Part shown: positions 29,654 to 38,842 of the stretch, piece after piece
Layout of the letters: each line of letters opens with the position of its first letter
How positions within the stretch are numbered: the stretch's first letter is position 1
DNA from: Arthrobacter sp. H16F315
GTDB taxonomy: Bacteria > Actinomycetota > Actinomycetes > Actinomycetales > Micrococcaceae
Direction: 5' to 3'
Assembly: GCF_024124825.1 (NCBI RefSeq)
Contig: NZ_JAMXSS010000002.1
Span: 3,348,001 to 3,412,000, forward strand
DNA: 64,000 nt
The notes under the pieces: generated by a model
Databases searched by the model: none
Told to the model about the DNA's origin: nothing
The model's input: only the letters and a program-made list of their open reading frames with translations
Made by a program: the position numbers and the translations under genes

Positions 29654-30142
29654 GGTCTCCTTTAGAGGTTTGGCAGTTTCAGAATAGTGCCGATCGGTGC
29701 TGCGTGGGGCGGTATTCGCGCTGGGCTGACGACTATTGGTCAAACGGGACTCCTGGGTTGCCTGAGGCAACGGCGCTTCGGGCATGATGGGCTCCTCATC
29801 GGAGCGGCGGGAAAGGGAACAGGCACGGTTGGCGCCTTGAGGAGGAAGAGACGCTCCGCAGGCCGCGCTTCAATAAACACTGCCAATCTCCAAGTGGGAC
29901 GGGCGCCAGCGGTGGGTCCATGTCGGGAGCATCGTGGGTGGCGCGCTGAGCGGAAGGTGACTACCTGCGTCGCTGCGGGGACGGGATTTAACCCGTGCCG
30001 GCTACTTGAAGTTCAAGAACATGCTTTTAAGCCTAGCAGACGGCGAAGTTCCCCGGACCGGACGCACTGGCCCCCGCCCGGCGGCGCACCTGGCTCCTGC
30101 CGGTTTCCCATCCGCGCAGGCAGGCAACTATTCTGGCAGGTT
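29654..30142. other. Intergenic region between hflX and the methyltransferase gene
   Basis: 489 bases with no convincing gene. It holds the divergent promoters. A small inverted repeat GACGGGATTTAACCCGT lies near 29980, and an AT-rich stretch with TTGAAGTTCAAGAACATGC begins near 30006. Neither is clearly a tRNA arm or a known operator. Confidence 0.5.
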
Positions 30143-30758
30143 ATGGAGTCTGCACACTATTTCACCGCCCAGCCGGCCGGGCCGTTCACCCGCAAGCCAC
30201 TCACCGTGGAACTGGCCGGGGCAACCCGGCAATTGCAGACGTCCTCGGGCATCTTCAGCCCGGACGGTGTCGACAAAGGCACTGCCGTGCTGCTGGCCGA
30301 GGCCCCGGCGCCGGCGCCCGCAGGGGACATTGCTGGACATCGGTTGCGGCTGGGGCGCGATCGCACTGACCATGGCCCTGCGGGCACCCCACTCACACGT
30401 CTACGCCGTCGACGTCAACGAACGCTGCGTGACCCTGAGCAACGAAAACGCGGCGCTGCTGGGACTGAAGAATGTCACGGCCAGCACGCCCGACGCCGTC
30501 GACCCTGAACTTCGCTTTGACACCATCTGGTCCAACCCGCCGATCCGGATCGGCAAGGACGAGCTGCACGCACTCCTGCTCCGGTGGCTGCCGCGGTTGG
30601 TTCCGGGCGGCTCAGCTTGGCTGGTAGTGCAAAAGAACCTCGGTGCCGATTCCCTTCAGCGCTGGCTCGCAGCGGAGCTGGACAGCAGCTTCACCGTGAC
30701 CCGGGAGAGCACGTCGAAGTCGTTTCGGATCCTTCGGGTCAGGAAAGCGTCCCACTAG
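30143..30758 (+). CDS. RsmC-like class I SAM methyltransferase (frameshifted)
   Basis: SAM-dependent methyltransferase of about 204 residues when repaired. N-terminal HYFTAQPAGPFTRKPL and SSGIFSPDGVDKGTAVLL match the N6-guanine rRNA methyltransferase group (RsmC/RlmG, short form). Motif I is LLDIGCGWGAIALTMAL and the catalytic motif is SNPPIR (NPP-like). One extra base in the run of four at 30323-30326 breaks the frame between APAG and TLLDIG. RsmC methylates G1207 of 16S rRNA in E. coli; the target here is unproven. Its last 20 bases overlap the end of dapF on the opposite strand. Confidence 0.86.
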
Positions 30759-31695
30759 CGACGATCACGGCGGGGCCGCTGAGTTCGACATGCTCGTGCC
30801 CCTCCGCGCCGAGGAAGAACTTCACGCCGACCACACCACCGGGGACGTGGACGTTCCAGGCGTCCGGGGCACCCTGGCCGGCCCAGTGGCGGATCGCGAC
30901 GGCCGCGGCGCAGGCGCCGGTGCCGCACGACTGGGTTTCCCCGACTCCGCGCTCATATACGCGCATCGTGATGGTACCGACGCCCTCGTGGACCAGCGGC
31001 TCGGCGGGAACCACGAATTCGACGTTGGTGCCGTGCGGCGGTGCAGGGTCAACGTGGGGTGCGGTAAAGAGCTGCGTGCCATCCAGTTCAGCGGCTTCTG
31101 CCAACGCCACAACCGTATGCGGATTGCCCATGCTAACGGAGAGCGCCGGCCGTGCCACTTCCAACCCGGCGGCGCTGACCAGCGAATCCATGGACCGGGC
31201 GGTGGCCTCGCCCGGGAAAATGAATTCCCAGGGGCCCATGTCCACCGCGTAGCCGGACGCGGTGCGAACGACTGTTTTGGCGCCGCCCCGGGTGCCGATG
31301 GTCGTTGCTTCGCCGGCCGGAAGCTCAATCAGGCCTTCACTGACCAGGAAGTGGACAAAGACGCGGACACCGTTGCCGCACATCTCCGACAGTGAGCCGT
31401 CGCCGTTGCGGTAGTCCATAAACCACTCGGCCTCGGGGTTTTGCGTCAACAGTTCACGGCCCTCGGCGAGCAGCCGGGACGGGACGGCGCGAATCAGTCC
31501 GTCCCCGCCGATTCCCAGATGACGGTCACACAGTGCGACAACCTGCTCCGGGGTGACCGCCAGGGTGCCGTGGGGGTCTGCGAGCAGGACAAAGTCGTTG
31601 CCCGTCCCGTGGCCTTTGGAAAACTTCAGCCCGCCCAGGGCTGCACTGTCCCCGGAGGGTTTACGGTCAGCGGCCACGGCCAAGTCTTCATCCAT
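30739..31695 (-). CDS. dapF: Diaminopimelate epimerase
   Basis: Interconverts LL- and meso-diaminopimelate for lysine and peptidoglycan synthesis. The two catalytic cysteines are visible at 106 (SEMCGNGVRVF) and 257 (TQSCGTGACA). 318 residues, about 40 longer than E. coli DapF because of an N-terminal extension. It lies downstream of miaA (60-base gap) and its 3' end overlaps the convergent methyltransferase gene by 20 bases. The other dap genes of the window are dapA and dapB. Confidence 0.96.
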   Translation of the reverse strand: MDEDLAVAADRKPSGDSAALGGLKFSKGHGTGNDFVLLADPHGTLAVTPEQVVALCDRHLGIGGDGLIRAVPSRLLAEGRELLTQNPEAEWFMDYRNGDGSLSEMCGNGVRVFVHFLVSEGLIELPAGEATTIGTRGGAKTVVRTASGYAVDMGPWEFIFPGEATARSMDSLVSAAGLEVARPALSVSMGNPHTVVALAEAAELDGTQLFTAPHVDPAPPHGTNVEFVVPAEPLVHEGVGTITMRVYERGVGETQSCGTGACAAAVAIRHWAGQGAPDAWNVHVPGGVVGVKFFLGAEGHEHVELSGPAVIVASGTLS

Positions 31696-31755
31696 GCACC
31701 AAGGGTACCGTCGCGGGGCGTGCCGCTGGAAAACGGCCGTGGCACCACGTTCCGG

Positions 31756-32718
31756 TCACTCGGCTCCGCCGCAAAGCGCGGCGGCCTTGGCCAACAGTTC
31801 CGGGTCCTGCCAGTCGAGCCAGCCTATTCGGGGGTCGGCGCGGAACCAGGTGAGTTGGCGCCGGGCAAACTGCCGGGTCGCGACGATGGTTTCCGCCACT
31901 GCCTGAGCTGGGTCGGATTCGCCGTCGAGGACCTTGAGGAATTGCGCATAGCCGAGGGCCCGGGGTGCTGTTTTGCCCCGCCGGAGTCCGGCCGCGTCCA
32001 GCCTGCTGACCTCGTTCAGCAGCCCGCGGTCAGACATGGTGTGCACCCGGCGGGCGAGCCGTTCCCGGAGCCGTTCACGGTCCACCTCGAGCCCGATCTG
32101 GACGGCCGGCTGGAAGTACTCGCGGCTGGGCATAAAGGAGCTGAACGGCCGCCCGGTCAGCTCGAACACCTCCAGGGCGCGGACAATCCGGCGCGCGTCG
32201 CCGAGCCGGCCCGCGGAAACCGGGTCCACGCCTTCGAGCCGCGCACGCAAAAGCGCCGGTCCGTCGATTTCCAGTTCGGTCTCCAGCCTGCTCCGGATGA
32301 CCGGATCGGTGCCGGGAAATTCCAGCACGTCAAGGGCTGCGCGGACGTAGAGACCGGATCCCCCTGCCAGGATGGCGCGTTTGCCGCGGGCATGGATGGC
32401 GGCAATGAGCCCTCGGGCGTGCTGCTGGAAGTCGGAGACGCTGGCTTCCTCGGTCACGTCCAGGATGTCCAGAAGGTGGTGCGGCACTCCCCTGCGTTCG
32501 GCCTCGGTGATTTTCGCGGTGCCAATGTCCATGCCCCGGTAGAACTGCATCGAGTCGGCATTGATGACTTCGCCGTCGAGTTCCAGCGCCAGCGAGACGG
32601 CAAGATCGGACTTGCCGGAGCCGGTCGGCCCGACGACGGCGATCACCGGCAGTCCCGGCGTGGCGCCGGTCCCCTTGACAGGTTCCAGGCCGGCCGGGGT
32701 GTCCTGCAAGGCTTTCAC
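31756..32718 (-). CDS. miaA: tRNA dimethylallyltransferase
   Basis: Adds an isopentenyl group to N6 of A37 in tRNAs that read UNN codons; MiaB then methylthiolates it. 320 residues with the P-loop [18 protein letters not shown], the [16 protein letters not shown] segment that binds the acceptor, and the late [20 protein letters not shown]. The start at 32718 is four bases after the miaB stop, so the two modification genes form one unit. Confidence 0.96.
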   Translation of the reverse strand: MKALQDTPAGLEPVKGTGATPGLPVIAVVGPTGSGKSDLAVSLALELDGEVINADSMQFYRGMDIGTAKITEAERRGVPHHLLDILDVTEEASVSDFQQHARGLIAAIHARGKRAILAGGSGLYVRAALDVLEFPGTDPVIRSRLETELEIDGPALLRARLEGVDPVSAGRLGDARRIVRALEVFELTGRPFSSFMPSREYFQPAVQIGLEVDRERLRERLARRVHTMSDRGLLNEVSRLDAAGLRRGKTAPRALGYAQFLKVLDGESDPAQAVAETIVATRQFARRQLTWFRADPRIGWLDWQDPELLAKAAALCGGAE

Positions 32719-32721
32719 GGG

Positions 32722-34290
32722 CTAGCTGCTGCGCACGGGCAGTGCCGGCATGCCCAGGGACACACCCTTCGTTCCGGCTGACGATCCCGGGGCGGGGGCG
32801 CCGCAGGAATCCGCCTGCGACCTGTCCCAGGCATCGCCGGCGCGGGAACGTCGAAGACTGAAGTCCGCCACGGTCGCCGGGTCGGCGACGAGGTGGAACG
32901 CCGCTGCCCCGGTGATGGTCACCGTAACGAGGTCACCGGGGCGCGGCGTCTCGGCGCCGTCAGGCACGGAAAAGTGGACCAGCCGCTGGTCCTGTGCCCG
33001 GCCGGAGAGCCGATGCGTTTCCTCGGACTTACGCCCGGCATGGGCGGTAACCATCACCTCGACGCGCCGGCCGAGCTGGCGGGCGTTCTCCTCGGCCGCA
33101 ATCCTGTCCTGCAGCGCGGTAAGGCGTTCGAAGCGCTCCTGCACAACGGATTTGGGAAGCTGGTCCGGCAGCTCCGCGGCAGGCGTGCCCGGCCGCTTGG
33201 AGTACTGGAAGGTAAAGGCTGTGGCAAAGCGGGACTTCTCCACAACGTCCAGTGTGGCCTGGAAGTCCTCCTCGGTTTCGCCTGGGAATCCGACGATAAT
33301 GTCAGTGGAGATTGCGGCGTGCGGAATCTTCGCGCGGACCTTGTCCAGGATGCCGAGGAACTTGGTGGACCGGTACGACCGCTTCATCTCCTTGAGGACC
33401 TTGTCCGAGCCGGACTGCAGTGGCATGTGCAGTTGCGGCATCACGTTCGGGGTCTCTGCCATGGCGTCGATGACGTCGTCTGTAAAAGCGGCGGGGTGCG
33501 GGCTCGTGAAGCGCACCCGTTCCAGGCCCGGGATATCACCGCAGGCGCGCAGCAGTTTGGAAAACGCCTGCCGGTCACCGAACTCCACGCCGTAGGAATT
33601 CACGTTTTGGCCCAATAGGGTTACTTCGATCGCTCCGTCGGCCACGAGCGCCTGAATCTCGGCCAGAATGTCTCCCGGGCGGCGGTCCTTTTCTTTGCCG
33701 CGCAGGGCCGGGACGATGCAGAAGGTGCAGGTGTTATTGCAGCCAACGGAGATCGACACCCAGCCGGAATAGACCGAGTCGCGTTTGGTGGGCAGTGTGG
33801 AAGGGAAAACGTCGAGCGACTCGAGGATTTCGAGCTGTGCTTCGTTGTTGTGGCGGGCCCGTTCCAGCAGCGCCGGCAGGGCGCCGACATTGTGTGTTCC
33901 GAAGACGGCGTCCACCCACGGAGCCTTTTTCAGGATGGTGTCCCGGTCCTTCTGCGCCAGGCATCCCCCGACGGCGATCTGCATTCCCGGGTTGGCGGCT
34001 TTGACCGGCGCCAGCATGCCGAGATTGCCGTAGAGCTTGTTGTCGGCGTTTTCCCGCACGGCACAGGTGTTGAAGACCACAACATCGGCTAGGTCGCCGG
34101 CGGCCGGCACATAGCCTGCCGCTTCGAGCATTCCGGACATCCGCTCGGAGTCGTGCACATTCATCTGGCAACCGTAAGTGCGCACCTGGTAGGTGCGGGG
34201 CGGCACAGGCACCGGCCCGTCGCCGGGTGCCGACGAGGCGTCCGTGGAAGGGGTGTTGCCGGCTGCTGGGGAGGGAATGGTCAAACTCAC
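32722..34290 (-). CDS. miaB: tRNA-2-methylthio-N6-dimethylallyladenosine synthase
   Basis: Radical SAM methylthiotransferase of 522 residues. An N-terminal UPF0004 domain carries three cysteines for the auxiliary cluster ([29 protein letters not shown]). The radical SAM motif is [17 protein letters not shown] domain follows (about 400-475, [15 protein letters not shown]). The last 40 residues ([20 protein letters not shown]) extend beyond the usual end. It converts i6A37 to ms2i6A37, using the product of miaA. Start ATG at 34290. Confidence 0.96.
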   Translation of the reverse strand: MSLTIPSPAAGNTPSTDASSAPGDGPVPVPPRTYQVRTYGCQMNVHDSERMSGMLEAAGYVPAAGDLADVVVFNTCAVRENADNKLYGNLGMLAPVKAANPGMQIAVGGCLAQKDRDTILKKAPWVDAVFGTHNVGALPALLERARHNNEAQLEILESLDVFPSTLPTKRDSVYSGWVSISVGCNNTCTFCIVPALRGKEKDRRPGDILAEIQALVADGAIEVTLLGQNVNSYGVEFGDRQAFSKLLRACGDIPGLERVRFTSPHPAAFTDDVIDAMAETPNVMPQLHMPLQSGSDKVLKEMKRSYRSTKFLGILDKVRAKIPHAAISTDIIVGFPGETEEDFQATLDVVEKSRFATAFTFQYSKRPGTPAAELPDQLPKSVVQERFERLTALQDRIAAEENARQLGRRVEVMVTAHAGRKSEETHRLSGRAQDQRLVHFSVPDGAETPRPGDLVTVTITGAAAFHLVADPATVADFSLRRSRAGDAWDRSQADSCGAPAPGSSAGTKGVSLGMPALPVRSS

Positions 34291-34328
34291 CTGTTAAGGG
34301 TACCGGGTCGGCGCCGTGCCGGGGTTTC

Positions 34329-34919
34329 CTAGGATTCCGGCCCGGAGCCAGCAACGGCCGCATCCAGCACTTCGCCGACGATCCGGAACGCCAGGGAAGG
34401 TTGGTAGCCCTTGCGGGCGAGCATGGACGCCAGCCTGCGGGTGGTTTTGTCGCGCTCTGCGCGGTCCGCGAAGCCGGTCAGGCCGCGAAGTTTCCGTCGT
34501 ACCAGTTCGCGGCCCGCATCTTCCTCGGCCGCGTCGCTGAGCTGTTCGAGGGCAGCGGCGGCGGTGTCCGAGTCGATGCCCTTCTCGGTGAGTTCGCGCC
34601 GGAGTGCCCCTTTGGCGAGTTTGCGGCTCTGCGAACGGGACCGCACCCACATGTCGGCGAAATCCGCGTCGTCGATGAGCTTCACTTCTTCGAAACGGTC
34701 GAGCACGACGTTGGCAACGTCGTCGGGTACGTCCCGTTCCGCGAGCTTGCGGGCAAGCTGCAGCCGGGTCTTGGGCGCGCTGGTCAGCTGCCGGAGCACA
34801 ATTGCACGGGCAAGAGCCGCCGGGTCCGCGCTAACCCCGGCATCCCTCTCGTTGGCGGGGGCAGGGCTCCGGGCGGGGAACCCCGCCCCCTGGCGCGGCC
34901 GGCGGTTAGAAGCCGTCAA
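34329..34919 (-). CDS. recX: Regulatory protein RecX
   Basis: Helical-repeat inhibitor of RecA filaments, 196 residues: [40 protein letters not shown], then three-helix RecX repeats ([20 protein letters not shown]). The start is a TTG at 34919, which lies 14 bases inside the recA gene, so the two are translationally coupled. No better start is in frame downstream before the conserved region. Confidence 0.93.
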   Translation of the reverse strand: MTASNRRPRQGAGFPARSPAPANERDAGVSADPAALARAIVLRQLTSAPKTRLQLARKLAERDVPDDVANVVLDRFEEVKLIDDADFADMWVRSRSQSRKLAKGALRRELTEKGIDSDTAAAALEQLSDAAEEDAGRELVRRKLRGLTGFADRAERDKTTRRLASMLARKGYQPSLAFRIVGEVLDAAVAGSGPES

Positions 34920-35958
34920 CGGCCTTCAGCTTTGGGGATGCTTCGGTCTCGGCGGGGGCCTTCACTCCGACGCCCAGCTTCTCCTTGATAAGCCGTTCCA
35001 GCTCGGTGGCCAGCTCGGGGTTATCGCGCAGGAAACGCCGGGAGTTCTCCATTCCCTGGCCCAGCTGGTCACCGTCGTACGTGAACCAGGACCCGGACTT
35101 CTTGATTAGCCCGTGTTCAACACCCATGTCGATGATGCCGCCCTCGCGGGAGATCCCCTGGCCGTAAATGATGTCGAACTCGGCGATCTTGAAGGGCGGT
35201 GCCATTTTGTTCTTAACGATTTTGGCCTTGGTGCGGTTACCGACGGAGTCCGCGCCCTCTTTCAGGGTCTGGATCCGGCGAACGTCGATGCGGATGGACG
35301 CGTAGAACTTCAGCGCCTTGCCACCAGTGGTGGTTTCCGGGGACCCGAAGAAGACGCCGATCTTTTCGCGCAGCTGGTTGATAAAAATTGCCGTGGTCTT
35401 GGTCTGGCTTAGGCGGCCGGTAATTTTTCGGAGGGCCTGGCTCATCAGTCGGGCCTGCAGACCCACGTGGCTGTCGCCCATGTCGCCTTCGATTTCCGCG
35501 CGGGGAACAAGCGCCGCGACGGAGTCGATAACGATAACGTCCAGGGAGCCGGAGCCGATCAGCATGTCCATGATTTCCAGGGCCTGCTCGCCGGTGTCCG
35601 GCTGGGAGACCAGCAGCGCATCGGTGTCGACGCCTAGCTTGGCGGCATATTCGGGATCCAGTGCGTGTTCGGCGTCGATGAATGCGGCGATGCCGCCCAG
35701 GCGCTGGGCATTGGCGACAGCGTGCAGTGCCACGGTGGTCTTACCGGAGGATTCCGGACCGTAGATTTCCACAACGCGGCCCCGCGGCAGGCCGCCAATT
35801 CCCAGCGCAACGTCCAAGGCGATGGAGCCGGTGGGAATGACCTCGATAGGCGCACGGACTTCGTCGCCCAGGCGCATTACCGAGCCCTTGCCGAACTGCT
35901 TGTCAATCTGGGCAAGCGCTGCGTCGAGCGCCTTCTGGCGATCCGGGGCTGCGGCCAT
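34906..35958 (-). CDS. recA: Recombinase RecA
   Basis: DNA strand-exchange ATPase and co-protease for LexA cleavage; 350 residues. Walker A is GPESSGKT (67-74), followed by [14 protein letters not shown] and Walker [13 protein letters not shown]. The protein ends with an acidic-poor KLKAVDGF tail. A LexA box lies about 180 bases upstream (36136-36151), so it should be SOS-induced. It has no intein. It overlaps recX at its 3' end. Confidence 0.98.
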   Translation of the reverse strand: MAAAPDRQKALDAALAQIDKQFGKGSVMRLGDEVRAPIEVIPTGSIALDVALGIGGLPRGRVVEIYGPESSGKTTVALHAVANAQRLGGIAAFIDAEHALDPEYAAKLGVDTDALLVSQPDTGEQALEIMDMLIGSGSLDVIVIDSVAALVPRAEIEGDMGDSHVGLQARLMSQALRKITGRLSQTKTTAIFINQLREKIGVFFGSPETTTGGKALKFYASIRIDVRRIQTLKEGADSVGNRTKAKIVKNKMAPPFKIAEFDIIYGQGISREGGIIDMGVEHGLIKKSGSWFTYDGDQLGQGMENSRRFLRDNPELATELERLIKEKLGVGVKAPAETEASPKLKAVDGF

Positions 35959-36135
35959 GGTTCACACCTCTAATACTTTCTCGCTGTGGAGTGGCCGTTT
36001 CGGGCCCTGTGTACTGTTCCTGATCTGCGGTCACGATCAGTTTGCGGTCGATACTGAAACTACCGGCACCCACCGACAGAGTTGTCTGCCTGCCCCGCAT
36101 ATGTGGAAAAAGCTCTAAAAAAAGCATAGCCCTAC

Positions 36136-36151
36136 CCGAACAGATATTCGA
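36136..36151. promoter_or_regulatory. LexA (SOS) box upstream of recA
   Basis: CCGAACAGATATTCGA: CGAAC-N4-ATTCG, two mismatches from TCGAAC-N4-GTTCGA. It sits between the DUF3046 stop and the recA start, in a region otherwise free of genes. Confidence 0.75.
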
Positions 36152-36234
36152 ACAATCGGCGCGGCGTGTCAGTCGTTCGCCGCCACGGCGTGGCCGCAGG
36201 GCCGGACCCTTCGTTCGGCCGCACGGGGTCTGCG

Positions 36235-36453
36235 TCAGCGGGGTTTGACGTCCCGGCCCAGCCGCCGCTCGGGCGGCACATCCTGGACCTCGCACAGCGC
36301 CAGCCATACCTGCCGGGGGGCCACGCCGGCGCCCAGGGCCTGGTCAGCGGTCCGGCCGCCGACACCGGCCAAAACGAGGGAGCTGCTAAGGACACGGGAG
36401 TACCCGGCCCCGAATTCGTCGTCCATGAGGCGCCAAAAGTCACTGATTCGCAC
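36235..36453 (-). CDS. DUF3046 domain-containing protein
   Basis: A 72-residue protein with the DUF3046 features MRISDFWRLMDDEFGAGYSR and WLALCEVQDVPPERRLG. Genes of this family commonly sit just upstream of recA in actinobacteria. No function is known. It is transcribed in the recA direction, but the 276-base gap and the SOS box suggest recA has its own promoter. Start ATG at 36453; divergent from the MarR gene. Confidence 0.88.
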   Translation of the reverse strand: MRISDFWRLMDDEFGAGYSRVLSSSLVLAGVGGRTADQALGAGVAPRQVWLALCEVQDVPPERRLGRDVKPR

Positions 36454-36489
36454 ACCTAGAGTCTCTCACGGTGCCCCGGGGACTCTAGA

Positions 36490-37008
36490 ATGGTGGCCAT
36501 GAGCATTCCCGCCGCAGGCCCTGGGTTCCCCGGCGTCACTGATAATTCCACCGACGCGGCGCTGACCGACGTCGAGCACCAGTTGAGCCTGCTCTGGCGC
36601 CGCGCGCGGTCCATCTCGCACCACCTCTCGCGCCAGGTGCACCCCGACATGGAGCCGGCCGCCTACGGACTGCTGATTGTGATCCGCCGCCAGGGTTCCA
36701 TGCGGCTGACCGAACTTGCCTCCAGCCTCGGTGTCGGAAAGCCCTCTGTGAGCCGGCAGGTCGCTTTCCTCGAACGCCTCGGCCTGGTCTCCAAGGAAGC
36801 CGATCCGCTTGACGGCCGCGCCCAGATGATCCGGCTGACGCCGGTGGGTGAGGAAAGGATGCATGAGGTGCAGGACGCGCGGCGCGAAGTGTTCCGCGAA
36901 CGGCTTGGCGAGTGGCCGCCGGAAGAACTGCAGACCCTTTCACGCTACATTGCAAAGCTCAACGCGACCTACGAGCGTGACGGTTTTCCCCGCGACGAAC
37001 TGCAGTAG
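36490..37008 (+). CDS. MarR family transcriptional regulator
   Basis: Winged-helix regulator of up to 172 residues. The HTH lies about 70-95 (MRLTELASSLGVGKPSVSRQ) and the wing at ADPLDGRAQMIRLTPVGEER, characteristic of MarR. The start may be the ATG at 36490 or 36499; neither has a clear ribosome-binding site. Ligand and targets are unknown; the divergent DUF3046 gene is a possible target only by position. A strong terminator follows. Confidence 0.9.
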   Translation: MVAMSIPAAGPGFPGVTDNSTDAALTDVEHQLSLLWRRARSISHHLSRQVHPDMEPAAYGLLIVIRRQGSMRLTELASSLGVGKPSVSRQVAFLERLGLVSKEADPLDGRAQMIRLTPVGEERMHEVQDARREVFRERLGEWPPEELQTLSRYIAKLNATYERDGFPRDELQ

Positions 37009-37037
37009 CTGCCTCGTTCCACCCGCACCGGACACGC

Positions 37038-37068
37038 AAAGGACCCCGGCACACCGCCGGGGTCCTTT
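37038..37068. terminator. Bidirectional rho-independent terminator
   Basis: AAAGGACCCCGGC-acacc-GCCGGGGTCCTTT: a 13-bp perfect stem with A and T flanks, between the convergent MarR and clgR genes. Confidence 0.93.
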
Positions 37069-37089
37069 GTCGAGTGGTTCCAGTCGGGG

Positions 37090-37449
37090 CTAGCGTGCCC
37101 CGGAGAGAAGGCCCTTGGCCAATTCATCGTTGAGCTCGGAGTTAAGCTCGCGGTCCAGGTCACGGCCGTAGCGCTGGGCGAACTCCTGCGGGACGGTGTC
37201 CGGAACCGCAACACCCTCGGCGACGGCAACGCGGTCACTGACTTCGCGGAGCATACCGGAGAGCGGAACATCCAGGGCCGAGCAGATCGAGGAGAGCAGC
37301 TCCGAGGAGGCTTCCTTCTGGCCACGTTCCACTTCACTCAGGTAGCCGAGGGAAACTCGGGCACTGTGCGAGACTTCGCGGAGGGTACGGCCTTGGCGTT
37401 GGCGGACATCGCGCAGAACATCACCGATTTCGTGACGAAGTACAACCAT
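37090..37449 (-). CDS. clgR: XRE family transcriptional regulator ClgR
   Basis: Cro/CI-type regulator of 119 residues, the actinobacterial activator of clp protease and stress genes. The HTH is in [20 protein letters not shown] and [20 protein letters not shown]. The C-terminus ends in ...[10 protein letters not shown]; hydrophobic ends of this kind are known to make ClgR a ClpP substrate. The ATG at 37449 was chosen because AAGGAG stands seven bases ahead; the longer frame to 37542 lacks such a site. Its place beside cinA, pgsA and recA is typical. Confidence 0.92.
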   Translation of the reverse strand: MVVLRHEIGDVLRDVRQRQGRTLREVSHSARVSLGYLSEVERGQKEASSELLSSICSALDVPLSGMLREVSDRVAVAEGVAVPDTVPQEFAQRYGRDLDRELNSELNDELAKGLLSGAR

Positions 37450-37682
37450 TTTGCGCTCCTTCTGTTCGCTCTTAGCCTGATCGGCGAGGCCCACATCCTT
37501 CCAGCGGACAACGCCGTTAACGGATACGGGCTGCTTTACCATCTGTATCGCCTTGCTCCCTCTTTATGTCGAGCCCGCCGGTCACAGCGGACACTGATGA
37601 TGCTTTCATCCTAGGCGCCTCCTATCTACGGAAGCGACATAATGTAACAACTATTCGCACTGCAGATTTGTTCCCGGCAACT

Positions 37683-38195
37683 TTACGCCCGGTCGCCTTC
37701 GCTCGCCAGTATCTCAAGGAGCCGTTCCAGCGCGGCGGCACAGGCCTGGCCGCGGATTTCCGGCCGGTTGCCCTCGAAGCTGTAGGCGTACGACGTCGCA
37801 CCCTCCGCCGTGGCGACGCCGATAAAAACGGAACCCACGTCCTTGCCGCCGTGCGGCTCGGGGCCGGCAACCCCGGTAGTGGAGATCCCGACGTCGGCTC
37901 CGCAGATTCTGCGTGCCCCCGCCGCCATGGCTTCGGCAACCCGGCCGTCGACGGCTCCGACGGTCTCGAGCAGTTCCCGGGATACCCCCAGGACGTCGGC
38001 TTTTACGGTGTTCTGGTAGGACACCACACCGCCTTGGAGCATGCCGGAGGCACCGGGCGTGTCGGCCAGCATCGCGGCGACCATGCCGGCGGTGAGGGAT
38101 TCGGCCGTGGCGACGGTCAGTCCGCGGCCGATCGCTCCGGCGACGGCCTCTTCGGCCAGCCGATGCAGGTTGATCGTAGGGTGGAGACTGCTCAT
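37683..38195 (-). CDS. cinA: CinA C-terminal domain protein (nicotinamide-nucleotide amidase-like)
   Basis: 170 residues covering only the CinA C-terminal (PncC) domain: LTVATAESLTAGMVAAMLAD, GGVVSYQNTVKADVLGV, GISTTGVAGPEPHGGKDVG. The domain deamidates nicotinamide mononucleotide in pyridine nucleotide recycling. The N-terminal MoCF domain of full CinA is absent, as in many actinobacteria. The ATG at 38195 overlaps the pgsA stop by four bases. The gap to clgR is 233 bases, so clgR has its own promoter. Confidence 0.92.
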   Translation of the reverse strand: MSSLHPTINLHRLAEEAVAGAIGRGLTVATAESLTAGMVAAMLADTPGASGMLQGGVVSYQNTVKADVLGVSRELLETVGAVDGRVAEAMAAGARRICGADVGISTTGVAGPEPHGGKDVGSVFIGVATAEGATSYAYSFEGNRPEIRGQACAAALERLLEILASEGDRA

Positions 38196-38833
38196 GACCT
38201 TCCCTCCAGCTTCTTTTGTTGCTGCGCCCGGATGCCGCTGGCGCGCAGCTTCAGGGCCTCGATGACATATTCTCCGCCGGTCCAAACGGTGATCGCGAGG
38301 GCCGCCATCATAACCACAAAGGCCACAACGCCAAGCCACGGCACGATCGGGGCCAGGGGAAGGATGTAGAGGAAGATCGCCGCCGTCTGGGTGACGGTCT
38401 TGAGTTTCCCGCCGCGCGAGGCCGGAATCACGCCGTAGCGGATAACAACGAAGCGCAGGGCGGTGATGCCCCATTCCCGGACCAGGATCAGGATGGTGAC
38501 CCACCACGGCAGCTCCTGCAGCAGCGAGAGCATCACAAGCGCCGAGCCGATCAGCAGTTTGTCCGCGATCGGGTCGGCGATCTTGCCAAAGTCGGTGATC
38601 AGGCCGCGACTGCGGGCAATGTCACCGTCGAGCTTGTCAGTGTAGATCGCAACGGCGAAAGTCGCCCCGGCGATCCAGCGCCAGACGCCGTTCTGGGCGA
38701 CGAGCCCGGGGGCATCGAGCAACAGGAACCAGACGAAAAACGGCACCATCACTATCCGCAGCATCGTCAGGATGTTGGGCAGATTCCAGATCCCGGAAGC
38801 GGATCCGGTGCTGTTTGCTTCGGCGCTAGTCAC
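38192..38833 (-). CDS. pgsA: CDP-diacylglycerol--glycerol-3-phosphate 3-phosphatidyltransferase
   Basis: Membrane CDP-alcohol phosphotransferase of 213 residues, making phosphatidylglycerol phosphate. The family motif D-x2-DG-x2-AR-x8-G-x3-D-x3-D is complete: Asp66, Asp69, Gly70, Ala73, Arg74, Gly83, Asp87, Asp91 (segment TDKLDGDIARSRGLITDFGK). About five to six helices. It lies between ftsK (9-base gap) and cinA (4-base overlap). Confidence 0.94.
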   Translation of the reverse strand: MTSAEANSTGSASGIWNLPNILTMLRIVMVPFFVWFLLLDAPGLVAQNGVWRWIAGATFAVAIYTDKLDGDIARSRGLITDFGKIADPIADKLLIGSALVMLSLLQELPWWVTILILVREWGITALRFVVIRYGVIPASRGGKLKTVTQTAAIFLYILPLAPIVPWLGVVAFVVMMAALAITVWTGGEYVIEALKLRASGIRAQQQKKLEGRS

Positions 38834-38842
38834 GTTCCTAGG

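Noticed and set aside
29975..29995. tRNA T-arm-like hairpin (GACGGGATTTAACCCGT)
   Set aside because: The loop lacks TTC, and no acceptor, D or anticodon arm can be formed around it.
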